A DNA stretch of 64,000 nucleotides, from positions 20,695-84,694 of the forward strand of contig CAZISM010000009.1 in the NCBI GenBank assembly GCA_964541895.1, written 5' to 3'. The notes under the pieces are model-generated. The model made no database searches. It saw only the letters and a program-made list of their open reading frames with translations, and had not been told where the DNA came from. Position 1 is the stretch's first letter, and each line of letters opens with the position of its first letter. A program made the position numbers and the translations under genes. Origin of the DNA: CAZISM01 sp964541895 (GTDB lineage Bacteria; Zhuqueibacterota; Zhuqueibacteria; Residuimicrobiales; Residuimicrobiaceae). This document shows, in pieces, positions 9,074-17,108 of the stretch.

Positions 9074-10807
9074 ATGACAACACGCTTCTATCGCTGTCTG
9101 GGTATGCTGGTCGTCCTGGCCGGCTGCTGCCAGGCGCAAAAGACCATTGCGGTGGACTATGGCGTTAAAGAGGCGGTGATCAAGGATCTGATGGGCGTCA
9201 ATCGCGGCCCGGATTCGCGCTCGGCCGGATACCGCGATGCCGGAATCACTATGGTGCGCATGCACGACTATCACGGTGCCAACGATTACCCATACTATTC
9301 CACCTTTTGGAAGTTTGACCAGGAGAGCAAGACCTTTACCACCTTGAATCCCGATTTCAATCCCCGAGAACCTGACCACTATCGCTGGCAGGATTTTGAC
9401 GCCCAGGTCGGCAGGCTGGTGGAGGAAGGCTTTGTTCCTTACATACGTTTGGGCGTCAGTTATCCGAACCCGCGTCATTACACCGTTCCCTATGAGCCGC
9501 CGCTCGACCCGGATGCACCCACCTTTGAACGGTTTGCGGGGTTGTGCAAAGCTACCGTAATGCACTGCAACGCCGGCTGGTCCGGCGGCAGCCATCACAA
9601 CGTCCGATACTGGGAAGTGTGGAACGAACCGGATGGCGTGTTCTGGAAGGGGAGCGCCCTGCAATATTATCAGATGTACCGCGCGGTTTATGATTCGCTC
9701 AAGGCTCTGGACCCGAACCTGAAAATCGGCGGACCTGGCGCCGCCGCCACGACAACGTTGAATATCAAAAAGCAGTATTCTGACGGATTTCTGGCCCATC
9801 TGGGGCAGAACAACGGTAAACTCGATTTCTACTCCTGGCACATGTATGGCATCAAGAATCCCTATGCCTTGAACTATTTTGCGGATTATTTTCGTGACAA
9901 GCTGGATCGACTGGGTTTTAAACACAGCGAGAGCCATATCACGGAAATTAACGATACCCTGGATTCCACCCTGGCCGCTTTTACCGACAGCGGGCGCGGT
10001 GCGGCGTATTATGTTTCTCTGTTGATCACGGCGCAGCGTTCCGCGGTTGACAAGCTGTTCTGGTATCAGGGCAACGGTTTTTTCCAGGAGGATGCCGATG
10101 GCCGGCCGCGGCCAACCTGGGGCGGACTCGGCTTAAAGGCTTACAGCATGCTGACCCGACAATGCCAATGGCAAATCGCCAGTCACGGCGATGAGACCGT
10201 ATCCGGTCATTGGCAGAGCGACACCACCAACCTGGTTTCGCTGGCAGCCTGTTCCGACGACGGCAATGTGGTGGGGGTGTTGATCGCCAACTATAACAGC
10301 CCGCATCGCGAATTTGACATTCAACTGCAAAATCTGCCCTGGCAGAGCAGCGACAGCATAACGGTGCTCAAGAGCGTTTTGCGCGAACCGGATGAGCGGT
10401 TGTCGACATCCAGTTCGGTGGTGAACGGCGCCGCGACGCTCTCGGTGTCTGCTCCGGATCTGCCGGCGCCGTCGGTGCTTTTATTACAACTGCTTCGTCA
10501 TTCGACCACAACGGTGGCGGCCGGGATGGTGCGGGCACAGCCACATCACGTCCTGTTGTATGCAAACTATCCTAATCCGTTTAATGACGAAACCGTCATT
10601 CGTTTTGCGCTGGCGCAACGTGTAACTATCGATCTGGAGCTTTTCGATACTCTCGGCAAAAAGATCGCCACGCTGGCCCGCGGTGATTGGCCGCCAGGAG
10701 AGCACCAGGTAAAATGGCGTTCCGGCGGGATCAGCGGCGGTGTTTTTTTCTACCGCTTGCGAACGGATCATGAATGCCGCTATGGTAAAATGCTCCTGCT
10801 GCGATAG
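9074..10807 (+). CDS. GH39-like/clan GH-A glycosidase with NPF sorting tail
   Basis: A 577-residue exported enzyme. The signal segment ends in VVLAGC, a possible lipobox, so it could be a lipoprotein. The catalytic domain is clan GH-A. VWNEPDG carries the acid/base (Glu185), and HITEIND carries the probable nucleophile (Glu291). The layout resembles GH39 beta-xylosidases and iduronidase-like enzymes. A small beta domain follows, then a C-terminal 80-residue tail starting ANYPNPFNDET and ending KMLLLR. This is the FlgD-like/type IX sorting-domain form seen on five other proteins here. Lipidation and a sorting tail together would be odd, so the lipobox may be chance. Start chosen at the ATG with GGGAGG eight bases upstream; a GTG three codons earlier overlaps that site. 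Confidence 0.8.
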   Translation: MTTRFYRCLGMLVVLAGCCQAQKTIAVDYGVKEAVIKDLMGVNRGPDSRSAGYRDAGITMVRMHDYHGANDYPYYSTFWKFDQESKTFTTLNPDFNPREPDHYRWQDFDAQVGRLVEEGFVPYIRLGVSYPNPRHYTVPYEPPLDPDAPTFERFAGLCKATVMHCNAGWSGGSHHNVRYWEVWNEPDGVFWKGSALQYYQMYRAVYDSLKALDPNLKIGGPGAAATTTLNIKKQYSDGFLAHLGQNNGKLDFYSWHMYGIKNPYALNYFADYFRDKLDRLGFKHSESHITEINDTLDSTLAAFTDSGRGAAYYVSLLITAQRSAVDKLFWYQGNGFFQEDADGRPRPTWGGLGLKAYSMLTRQCQWQIASHGDETVSGHWQSDTTNLVSLAACSDDGNVVGVLIANYNSPHREFDIQLQNLPWQSSDSITVLKSVLREPDERLSTSSSVVNGAATLSVSAPDLPAPSVLLLQLLRHSTTTVAAGMVRAQPHHVLLYANYPNPFNDETVIRFALAQRVTIDLELFDTLGKKIATLARGDWPPGEHQVKWRSGGISGGVFFYRLRTDHECRYGKMLLLR

Positions 10808-10849
10808 CATAGGTCGGCGGGTGGCTGCAGCAGGTTGTGAATTTAATTC

Positions 10850-10878
10850 TTGACTTTTAACGTGTTGAAATTTACATT
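10850..10878 (+). promoter_or_regulatory. Promoter for the TonB/AgmX-like gene
   Basis: TTGACT, 17 bases, TACATT; leader about 40 bases. The best match in the window to a standard sigma-70 promoter. Confidence 0.55.
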
Positions 10879-10924
10879 CTTGAGAGCGGCATTTCTGTCA
10901 GGCACATAAAAAGAGCAGGCCTTC

Positions 10925-12094
10925 ATGGAATTAGTATTGGTTGACAGGTTCCCAAAAGAGTTTCGCCGAAAAATCGTGCAGAGCCTCGATCGGGACCTGT
11001 TATTAATATTGTTTTTAACTATCCTGCTGCATTTTTCTTCCTTGCTGTATCTTATTCATTCGTTGCCGACCGAAGTCCGGCCTGAAACAATCGTAAAGTA
11101 TCAGAGGCAATACGCCAGCCTTATATTAAGCAGGGAACAACCAGCCGCCACACTTAAAACAGAACGACTTGCCACGCTGCCTGGCCTTGAAGCCGATCGG
11201 CAGGCGAGTGCCGGCGCCAGTGCTGAGGCCGGCGCTGCCGAAACGACAGCTGCAGGTTCTACCAGTCCGGCGGCAGGACGAAGCGGTGAGTTCAGCGGCG
11301 CAGAGTCACGGCTGCCCTCCACCAGCGAAATGGCCACTGCCGGCCGCCGGCGAGCCGGTGGCTATTACGGCGAAGGCATGGAGGCGGTGGCTGGGGATGT
11401 GAGTTCGGTGGGTGTTCTTGGGGTGCTTACCGCCGGTTCGGGTTATGTATCCGGTGAGTATGTTGACGGACTCGAGCGTGAAGCCGGCGCACAATCACGC
11501 CAGCTGGAGGAGGTGCTGTCCGGTCTGGACGGCGTTAAAATAGGGCAGTACGCCGAAGGCGGCGGCGCATCCGGCCAGGGCAGGCGGGGCGGCAGCGACG
11601 ATCCCTTGGGCGGGCGCACTCTGCGAGGCAGCCGGCGCCAGGCGCGGGCGCTGTCCATCGATGACCTGCTGGGCCGTCTGCAGCCGACGGCGCAGGTGCA
11701 ATTCAAGGATATCGACCGCAGTGGAGACTTTGAAAAAATTTCCGACAACATTCAGCAAAAGCCGGTAGCACCCACCACGCCGGAAGAAAAAGCCCGGCTG
11801 GCGCGTAAGCCGCAGGAGGTACAGGCGGTCATCAATGGTCATCGGCTGGCGATTATGGATTGCTATAAAGTTCTGCTTCGTACACAGCCGAATGTCAAGG
11901 GCAAGGTTGAAATACGTTTTGCCATCGATCCCGACGGCCGCGTCATCTGGGCGGAGGTGGTCGATGCCACGATCAAAGACGAGCAAATGATCACCTGCAT
12001 TTTAAATCGGGTACGGCAATGGAACGATTTCGGTTATGGCGACCCCACCGTAGCGGAACAGATCTTTCGACAGACATATACCTTTGGTTATTGA
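10925..12094 (+). CDS. TonB/AgmX-PglI C-terminal domain protein
   Basis: A 389-residue inner-membrane protein with a short cytoplasmic N-terminus and one membrane helix (about residues 25-46, LLLILFLTILLHFSSLLYLI). A long Ala/Gly/Ser-rich periplasmic linker follows. The C-terminal domain (about 295-389: INGHRLAIMDCYKVLL, KGKVEIRFAIDPDGRV) matches the AgmX/PglI C-terminal family, a relative of TonB energy-transducer ends in which the protein pairs terms of the form G-x-V-x-h-x-F-x-I-x-x-D-G. No ExbB/ExbD lies beside it. It may energise the TonB-dependent receptor at 43510-46485 or take part in gliding/secretion-type machinery; this is inference. It is a single-gene unit, with a promoter at 10850 and a strong terminator at 12120. 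Confidence 0.75.
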   Translation: MELVLVDRFPKEFRRKIVQSLDRDLLLILFLTILLHFSSLLYLIHSLPTEVRPETIVKYQRQYASLILSREQPAATLKTERLATLPGLEADRQASAGASAEAGAAETTAAGSTSPAAGRSGEFSGAESRLPSTSEMATAGRRRAGGYYGEGMEAVAGDVSSVGVLGVLTAGSGYVSGEYVDGLEREAGAQSRQLEEVLSGLDGVKIGQYAEGGGASGQGRRGGSDDPLGGRTLRGSRRQARALSIDDLLGRLQPTAQVQFKDIDRSGDFEKISDNIQQKPVAPTTPEEKARLARKPQEVQAVINGHRLAIMDCYKVLLRTQPNVKGKVEIRFAIDPDGRVIWAEVVDATIKDEQMITCILNRVRQWNDFGYGDPTVAEQIFRQTYTFGY

Positions 12095-12119
12095 TCCTCG
12101 AGCATAGAGGCAGGCGGTA

Positions 12120-12150
12120 CCCCGGTGCAACACAGACCGGGGTTTTTTGT
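12120..12150 (+). terminator. Rho-independent terminator
   Basis: CCCCGGT / ACCGGGG stem with a 9-base loop, followed by six T. Closes the TonB/AgmX-like gene. Confidence 0.85.
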
Positions 12151-12231
12151 TGATTTGTGCAGCCGTTGCGAACATACCTGAGCTGCTGCAACACGGGAGT
12201 GAACAGAGGTAGAGGGAGGCTGTGTTCCGCC

Positions 12232-13269
12232 ATGAAGATCTATTTTGAAAAATTGCATTCCGGTAAATTACCCCACGAGTTTTTGCAGGAACTGCTGGGA
12301 CGTCATACCAGCCGGGATGAGCGGGTCGTCGTCGGCGCTGCTGTCGGCGAAGATGCGACCGTGATCGATATGGGCGATCGTTACCTGCTGGCCAAAACCG
12401 ATCCCATCACCTTTGTCTCCGAGGACCTCGGGTATTATGCCGTGCAGGTCAACGCCAACGACATCTACTGCATGGGCGGAACGCCGAAATGGTTTCTGGC
12501 TACGCTGTTGTTGCCGGAGACCGATACTTCGCGGGAATCGGTGCAGACCATATTTCAGCAGATCGCCGAAGCCTGTAAAAATGAAAACATCGTGTACTGC
12601 GGCGGTCACACCGAACTGACCGTGGGATTGGACCGCCCGATCCTGGTGGGCCTGATGCTCGGGGAAGCGGAAAAGAACCGGCTGTTGCATAAAAAGTTGA
12701 TTCAGGAAGGGGATCAGATCCTTCTCGCCAAACCGATTCCCATTGAAGCCACAGCCATCATCAGTCGTGAGAAGGTGCACGAGATCAGGCAGGCGTTTTC
12801 CGATGATTTTCTGCAGCGCTGCCAACAGGTTTTGCACGATCCGGGGTTGGGTGTCGGCCTGGCGGCGCGCACGGCGCAAGAGGCCGGCGAGGTGCATGGC
12901 CTGCACGATATCACTGAGGGTGGGCTGGCCACGGCGTTGCACGAGGTGTCCCGCGCCGCCGGTTTGGGTTTGCAGGTGCGCTATGATGATATTCCGTTTT
13001 TGCCCGAAGGCAAGCTGCTGTGCGATCATTTCGGTCTGGATCCTCTGGGGTGCATCGGCTCCGGCTCTTTGCTGATTATATGTTGTAATGATAGTTTAAA
13101 CAATATATTAAATGCTCTGGACCGGGCAGGGATCTCTGCGGCCTGCATCGGCAGCATGCTTGGCCCGGAGGACGGGGTCGCCATAGCGGCCGGCGATGAA
13201 CCTTATCAGCGGCTGCCGGTGTTTAATCAGGATGAGATCATTAAAATTCTCGCCCGGCAGGCGATCTAG
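12232..13269 (+). CDS. AIR synthase/HypE-like ATP-binding protein
   Basis: A 345-residue protein of the PurM/HypE/ThiL/SelD superfamily, which activates substrates through acyl-phosphate or similar intermediates. Seen are the N-terminal GEDATVIDMGD (the G-x-G/E-D-A-x-V motif that binds ATP-Mg), KTDPITF, and the NANDIYCMGGTP loop. C-terminal domain motifs are HDITEGGLATAL and GCIGSGSLLI. HypE proteins end in a conserved cysteine that carries the thiocarboxamide. This protein ends LARQAI with no such Cys and has no hyp neighbours, so it is not a normal HypE; the substrate is unknown. Start at the ATG at 12232, after GAGGGAGG. The frame is open further upstream but lacks family similarity. Confidence 0.75.
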   Translation: MKIYFEKLHSGKLPHEFLQELLGRHTSRDERVVVGAAVGEDATVIDMGDRYLLAKTDPITFVSEDLGYYAVQVNANDIYCMGGTPKWFLATLLLPETDTSRESVQTIFQQIAEACKNENIVYCGGHTELTVGLDRPILVGLMLGEAEKNRLLHKKLIQEGDQILLAKPIPIEATAIISREKVHEIRQAFSDDFLQRCQQVLHDPGLGVGLAARTAQEAGEVHGLHDITEGGLATALHEVSRAAGLGLQVRYDDIPFLPEGKLLCDHFGLDPLGCIGSGSLLIICCNDSLNNILNALDRAGISAACIGSMLGPEDGVAIAAGDEPYQRLPVFNQDEIIKILARQAI

Positions 13270-13308
13270 GCCGGTGCGGCCGCTATGATGCAAATCTTTA
13301 AAAACCCC

Positions 13309-13337
13309 TTGCAAAAAAGTAAATTTTTTATTACTTT
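13309..13337 (+). promoter_or_regulatory. Promoter of the ffh operon
   Basis: TTGCAA, 17 bases, TACTTT in a very AT-rich 60-base stretch; the predicted leader before ffh is about 28 bases. Confidence 0.5.
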
Positions 13338-13372
13338 AATAAGCTTTAATTATTTTGTAAACCTATATTCGC

Positions 13373-14698
13373 ATGTTCCAGGAACTCTCTGAAAAATTTG
13401 AAGACGTGCTGCGTCGCTTGCGCGGCCAGGGGCGTCTGACCGAAGACAATATTGCGGAATCGTTGCGTCAGGTCCGGCGGGTTCTGTTGGAGGCGGATGT
13501 AAATTACAAAATCGCCAAACAGTTCATCGCGGATGTCGAAAAACGCGCGCTCGGCCAGGATGTACTCAAGAGCATTACGCCTGGTCAGCAAGTGGTCAAG
13601 ATCATATATGATGAATTGTGCAAACTGTTGGGAGAAAAGGAATCCCCCCTGGTATTTTCCAACCGTGTGCCCAGTGTCATCATGCTGGTCGGTCTGCAGG
13701 GATCTGGTAAAACCACCTTTGCCGGGAAACTGGCTCGGCTCTTGCGAAAAAAGGGTCGCAATCCGCTGCTGGTCGCGGCGGACGTGTATCGTCCGGCCGC
13801 TGTTGAGCAGTTGAAAGTGGTGGGACGGAATCTGGATATCCAGACCTTCAGTCAAGACCACCGGGACGTGCCCCTGATCTGCAAAAATGCCATGGAGCAC
13901 GCACGCAAAAACATGTTCGATACCATCATTCTCGACACGGCGGGTCGGCTGCACGTCGATGACGGGATGATGGACGAAGTCCGGCGCGTCAAGGAGGTCA
14001 CGGATCCGAGCGAGATTCTCTTCATTGCGGATGGCATGACCGGGCAGGACGCGGTGAACACGGCGCAGGCGTTTCTCCAGCAACTGGATTTCACCGGTGT
14101 CGTTCTGACCAAAATGGACGGCGATGCCCGGGGTGGTGCGGCGCTGTCGATCCGCAAGGTAACGGACAAGCCCATCAAGTTTCTGAGTGTGGGTGAAAAG
14201 CTCGATCAGCTGGAGCCGTTCCATCCGGATCGTTTGGCCTCGCGTATTCTCGGCATGGGCGACGTAGTCACGCTGGTGGAAAAAGCCCAGGCTTCGCTGG
14301 ATGAGGAAAAAGCGCTCAAGCTGGAGAAAAAGCTCCGTCGACTCGATTTCGATCTGGATGATTTTCTCGAGCAACTGCAGCAGGTCAAGAAAATGGGGCC
14401 GCTGCAGGATCTGCTGGCCATGATGCCGGGCATGCAGAACAAAGCGTTCAAATCCATGCAAGTGGATGAGAAGGCGCTGGTCAGAGTGGAGGCGATGCTC
14501 AGCTCCATGACGCCGGGTGAACGGGCTAATCCCAATGTCATCAACGGCAGTCGACGCAAGCGTATCGCGGCCGGCAGCGGCACCACGGTGCAGGATGTCA
14601 ACAAGCTGCTCAACCAGTTTGAGATGTTAAAGAAGATGATGAAAATGATGAAGAATAATAAGGGCGGCGGCGCCAGGCGCATGCCGTTTGGATTTTAA
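13373..14698 (+). CDS. ffh: Signal recognition particle protein Ffh
   Basis: A 441-residue SRP54 GTPase that, with 4.5S RNA, brings nascent membrane and secreted proteins to FtsY. The order is complete: a four-helix N domain (MFQELSEKFEDVL), a G domain with P-loop GLQGSGKTT, DTAGR and TKMDGDARGG (the I-box region with TKxD), and a methionine-rich M domain (MGPLQDLLAMMPGM) with the RNA-binding SRRKRIAAGSGT. There is no clear ribosome-binding site before the ATG; the preceding bases are AT-rich. First gene of the ffh-rpsP-rimM-trmD-rplS operon. The rpsP ribosome site sits immediately after its stop. Confidence 0.97.
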   Translation: MFQELSEKFEDVLRRLRGQGRLTEDNIAESLRQVRRVLLEADVNYKIAKQFIADVEKRALGQDVLKSITPGQQVVKIIYDELCKLLGEKESPLVFSNRVPSVIMLVGLQGSGKTTFAGKLARLLRKKGRNPLLVAADVYRPAAVEQLKVVGRNLDIQTFSQDHRDVPLICKNAMEHARKNMFDTIILDTAGRLHVDDGMMDEVRRVKEVTDPSEILFIADGMTGQDAVNTAQAFLQQLDFTGVVLTKMDGDARGGAALSIRKVTDKPIKFLSVGEKLDQLEPFHPDRLASRILGMGDVVTLVEKAQASLDEEKALKLEKKLRRLDFDLDDFLEQLQQVKKMGPLQDLLAMMPGMQNKAFKSMQVDEKALVRVEAMLSSMTPGERANPNVINGSRRKRIAAGSGTTVQDVNKLLNQFEMLKKMMKMMKNNKGGGARRMPFGF

Positions 14699-14714
14699 GC
14701 AAAGGAGAATTCCA

Positions 14715-15137
14715 TTGGCTGTCAAATTGCGTTTACGCCGATTCGGCAAAAAGAAACAACCTTTTTATCGCATCGTCGCCATTGATTCGCGTGCATCGCG
14801 GGACAGTTCCTACCTGGACAAAATCGGCCAGTATAATCCCATCACCGTACCGGCGCAGATTTTAATCGACAAGGACAAGGCGATCAAGTGGTTGAACGAT
14901 GGCGCCATCCCGTCGGACACGGTCAAGAGCCTGCTCCGTCGTCAGGGTATCCTGCATGAGTGGACGCTGAAAAAACGCGGTATGGAAGCGGCGCAACTGG
15001 CCGATGAAATGAGCAAATGGCAGCTGGCGCAAGTCGAACGTCAGAAAAAGGCCGAAGCCAAAGCCGCTCAGACCAAGCGGGAACAAGAGGCGGCCAAGAA
15101 AAAAGAAGCCGCCGCTGAGGAAAAACCGGCAGAATAG
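14715..15137 (+). CDS. rpsP: 30S ribosomal protein S16
   Basis: A 140-residue S16 beginning (M)AVKLRLRRFGKKKQPFYRIV, with YLDKIGQYNPIT, the family signature. The start is a TTG at 14715, seven bases after AAAGGAG; an upstream in-frame ATG at 14688 lies inside ffh and lacks such a site. S16 is usually 80-90 residues. Here the core is followed by about 50 residues of Lys/Glu/Ala-rich charged helix (QKKAEAKAAQTKREQEAAKK), an extension of the kind known in Bacteroidota S16. It assembles early in the 30S body. Confidence 0.96.
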   Translation: MAVKLRLRRFGKKKQPFYRIVAIDSRASRDSSYLDKIGQYNPITVPAQILIDKDKAIKWLNDGAIPSDTVKSLLRRQGILHEWTLKKRGMEAAQLADEMSKWQLAQVERQKKAEAKAAQTKREQEAAKKKEAAAEEKPAE

Positions 15138-15245
15138 GTCTCCGCTCTTTGGAACACTCGCGGTCGGGCCGGTTCGCTTTCGGGAAAGGTCCGACTGGCT
15201 GTGGTTGTTCCGAGGCAGGATGGCTCGAACAGAATGCAGGTCCGT

Positions 15246-15785
15246 ATGGCGGCTGAATTACGAAAACCCCAACAAGCTCCGGATTTTGTCATCATCGGCG
15301 AAGTGCAGAAACCGCACGGTATTCGCGGAGAGCTGCGCATCCGGCCGTTAACCGAGGATGTGGAGCGTTTCAAATCGTTGGACCGCGTCTACCTGAACCG
15401 AAACGGCGAACGCCGGTTGTGTACGGTCCTGAATGTCAAAATCGTTCCTGACGGCGTGCTCTTGCGTCTGGAAGAAATCCCTACGCGCACGGAAGCCGAA
15501 GAGTGGCGACAGGCCACGGTTGAAATTCCAGGAGAACTGGTGCCACCCTTGCCGGAAGGGCAGCACTATTATTTTGAATTGGACGGTCTGACCGTGGTCA
15601 CCGAGAGGGGACAAACGATCGGCCGGATCGTCGATATACACAGTTACCCGGCGCATGATGTATATATTGTCCGTTCGGAAACCCGCGACATTATGATCCC
15701 CGCTATCGCCGAGTTTGTTCTCCGCGTCGATCTGGAGCAAAAACTCGTCGTGGTGCGCATCATTGACGGGCTGTTGGACCTATAA
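15246..15785 (+). CDS. rimM: Ribosome maturation factor RimM
   Basis: A 179-residue RimM with an N-terminal beta-barrel (FVIIGEVQKPHGIRGELRI) and a C-terminal PRC-barrel (YYFELDGLTVVTERG, VRSETRDIMIPAI). It binds S19 and the 30S head late in maturation. The start is uncertain: ATG at 15246 (AGG five bases away), ATG at 15234 and GTG at 15201 are in frame. The shortest gives the usual distance to the first conserved strand. The KH-domain gene (khpA) often found between rpsP and rimM is absent; only about 100 bases separate them. Confidence 0.93.
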   Translation: MAAELRKPQQAPDFVIIGEVQKPHGIRGELRIRPLTEDVERFKSLDRVYLNRNGERRLCTVLNVKIVPDGVLLRLEEIPTRTEAEEWRQATVEIPGELVPPLPEGQHYYFELDGLTVVTERGQTIGRIVDIHSYPAHDVYIVRSETRDIMIPAIAEFVLRVDLEQKLVVVRIIDGLLDL

Positions 15786-15804
15786 GCAAACCTGACACGG
15801 TCCC

Positions 15805-16506
15805 ATGCAACACATACACGTGGTCGCGGCGTGCCCCAAACTGCTGGAGAGCCCGCTCAGCGACAGCATCATCAAGCGGGCGCGCGATCGTCAACTGGTG
15901 GATATTCAGGTCCACGATCTGCGCTCCTACGCCACGGACAAGCATCATCAGCTGGACGATTACGATTTCGGCGGCGGGCCGGGCATGATTCTCAAACCCG
16001 AACCCATCTTTCGCTGCCTTGAAGATATCTATGAGCGGTTTGAGTTAACAGGCACCCCGGTGACCCTGTTGACGCCGGCCGGAGAGCTCTACACACAGAA
16101 AAAGGCCATGCAGTTGTCGTTGCGCAAAGATATTGTGCTCCTCTGCGGCCACTATAAAGGTCTGGATGAACGGGTCATTCAAACGTTTGTCCGCGAAGAG
16201 ATATCGATCGGCGATTATATCCTCACCGGCGGCGAGATAGCCGCGATCGCCATCATCGATTCGGTGGTGCGGCTCATTCCGGGCGCCATCAGCGACATCG
16301 ATTCGGCGGAAGGGGATTCGATCCAGTCCGGTTTTTTGGATTTTCCGCATTATACCCGGCCGCGGGAGTTTCGCGGTCAGCAGGTACCGGATGTGCTGTT
16401 GAGCGGAGACCATAAAAAAATTGCCGAGTGGCGTCTGCAACAGGCCCTGCAACGGACGCAGGAACGACGCCCTGATTTGTATAAAACGTATTTGGAAAAT
16501 AATTAA
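15805..16506 (+). CDS. trmD: tRNA (guanine-N1-)-methyltransferase TrmD
   Basis: A 233-residue SPOUT-fold enzyme that makes m1G37 in tRNAs reading CNN-type codons, preventing +1 frameshifts. The knotted SAM site is clear: LLCGHYKGLDERV, SIGDYILTGGEIA. Also DDYDFGGGPGMIL and LDFPHYTRPREFRGQQVPDVLLSGDH. Length and order match the family. It lies 19 bases after rimM in the same operon. Confidence 0.96.
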   Translation: MQHIHVVAACPKLLESPLSDSIIKRARDRQLVDIQVHDLRSYATDKHHQLDDYDFGGGPGMILKPEPIFRCLEDIYERFELTGTPVTLLTPAGELYTQKKAMQLSLRKDIVLLCGHYKGLDERVIQTFVREEISIGDYILTGGEIAAIAIIDSVVRLIPGAISDIDSAEGDSIQSGFLDFPHYTRPREFRGQQVPDVLLSGDHKKIAEWRLQQALQRTQERRPDLYKTYLENN

Positions 16507-16530
16507 CCTCGACTCAGGAGGCTTGCAGTC

Positions 16531-16893
16531 ATGAACAAAATGGATTTGGTAGCGGCATCGCAGATGAAATCCGATATCCCGGCGTTCCATCCCGGTGATA
16601 CCGTTGCGGTGCATGTCAAAGTAATTGAAGGCGATAAAGAGCGCATTCAGGTTTTTCAGGGTGTGGTGATTTCCCGCAAGGGCGAAGGGATCAACACCAC
16701 CTTTACCGTGCGTAAGGTTTCGGAAGGCATCGGGGTGGAGCGTATTTTCCCGTTGCACTCGCCCAACGTGGCCAAAATCGAACGCATCCGCGAAGGCAAT
16801 GTCCGCCGCGCCAAGTTGTACTATCTCAGCAGCCTCAAAGGCAAAGCGGCACGTATCAACGAAAAACGCAGCAACCATCCCAAATCGGCCTAG
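16531..16893 (+). CDS. rplS: 50S ribosomal protein L19
   Basis: A 120-residue L19 with PAFHPGDTVAVHVKVIEGDK, RIQVFQGVVISRKG, and the C-terminal GKAARINEK. It sits at the 30S-50S interface. Good ribosome site (AGGAGG) before the ATG. Last gene of the operon, with a hairpin following at 16940. Confidence 0.97.
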   Translation: MNKMDLVAASQMKSDIPAFHPGDTVAVHVKVIEGDKERIQVFQGVVISRKGEGINTTFTVRKVSEGIGVERIFPLHSPNVAKIERIREGNVRRAKLYYLSSLKGKAARINEKRSNHPKSA

Positions 16894-16939
16894 TTGCGCT
16901 GCTGCCCGAGCCTCCAAGTTCCTTATTGTAGCAAGTTTG

Positions 16940-16970
16940 AGCCGCCTGTACTCCGGGCGGCTTTGCTATT
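16940..16970 (+). terminator. Probable terminator of the ffh-rplS operon
   Basis: AGCCGCC / GGCGGCT stem with a 9-base loop, followed by TTGCTATT; the T-run is imperfect. Confidence 0.55.
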
Positions 16971-17002
16971 CCGTCCTGAAATGAATCAAATTCAAAAAAT
17001 CC

Positions 17003-17033
17003 TTGAATGCGTCGGCAGAATTTATTACTTTGG
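17003..17033 (+). promoter_or_regulatory. Promoter of the acyl-CoA synthetase gene
   Basis: TTGAAT, 17 bases, TACTTTGG; leader about 70 bases. The distal box is identical to that of the radical SAM gene at 33884-33891. Confidence 0.5.
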
Positions 17034-17108
17034 TGCCGATGTTTTGCAGCTGAACACTTTGGACCAGTCCCCGCGACGCAGCCGTGACTAACCAGCAAGG
17101 AGCGCACT

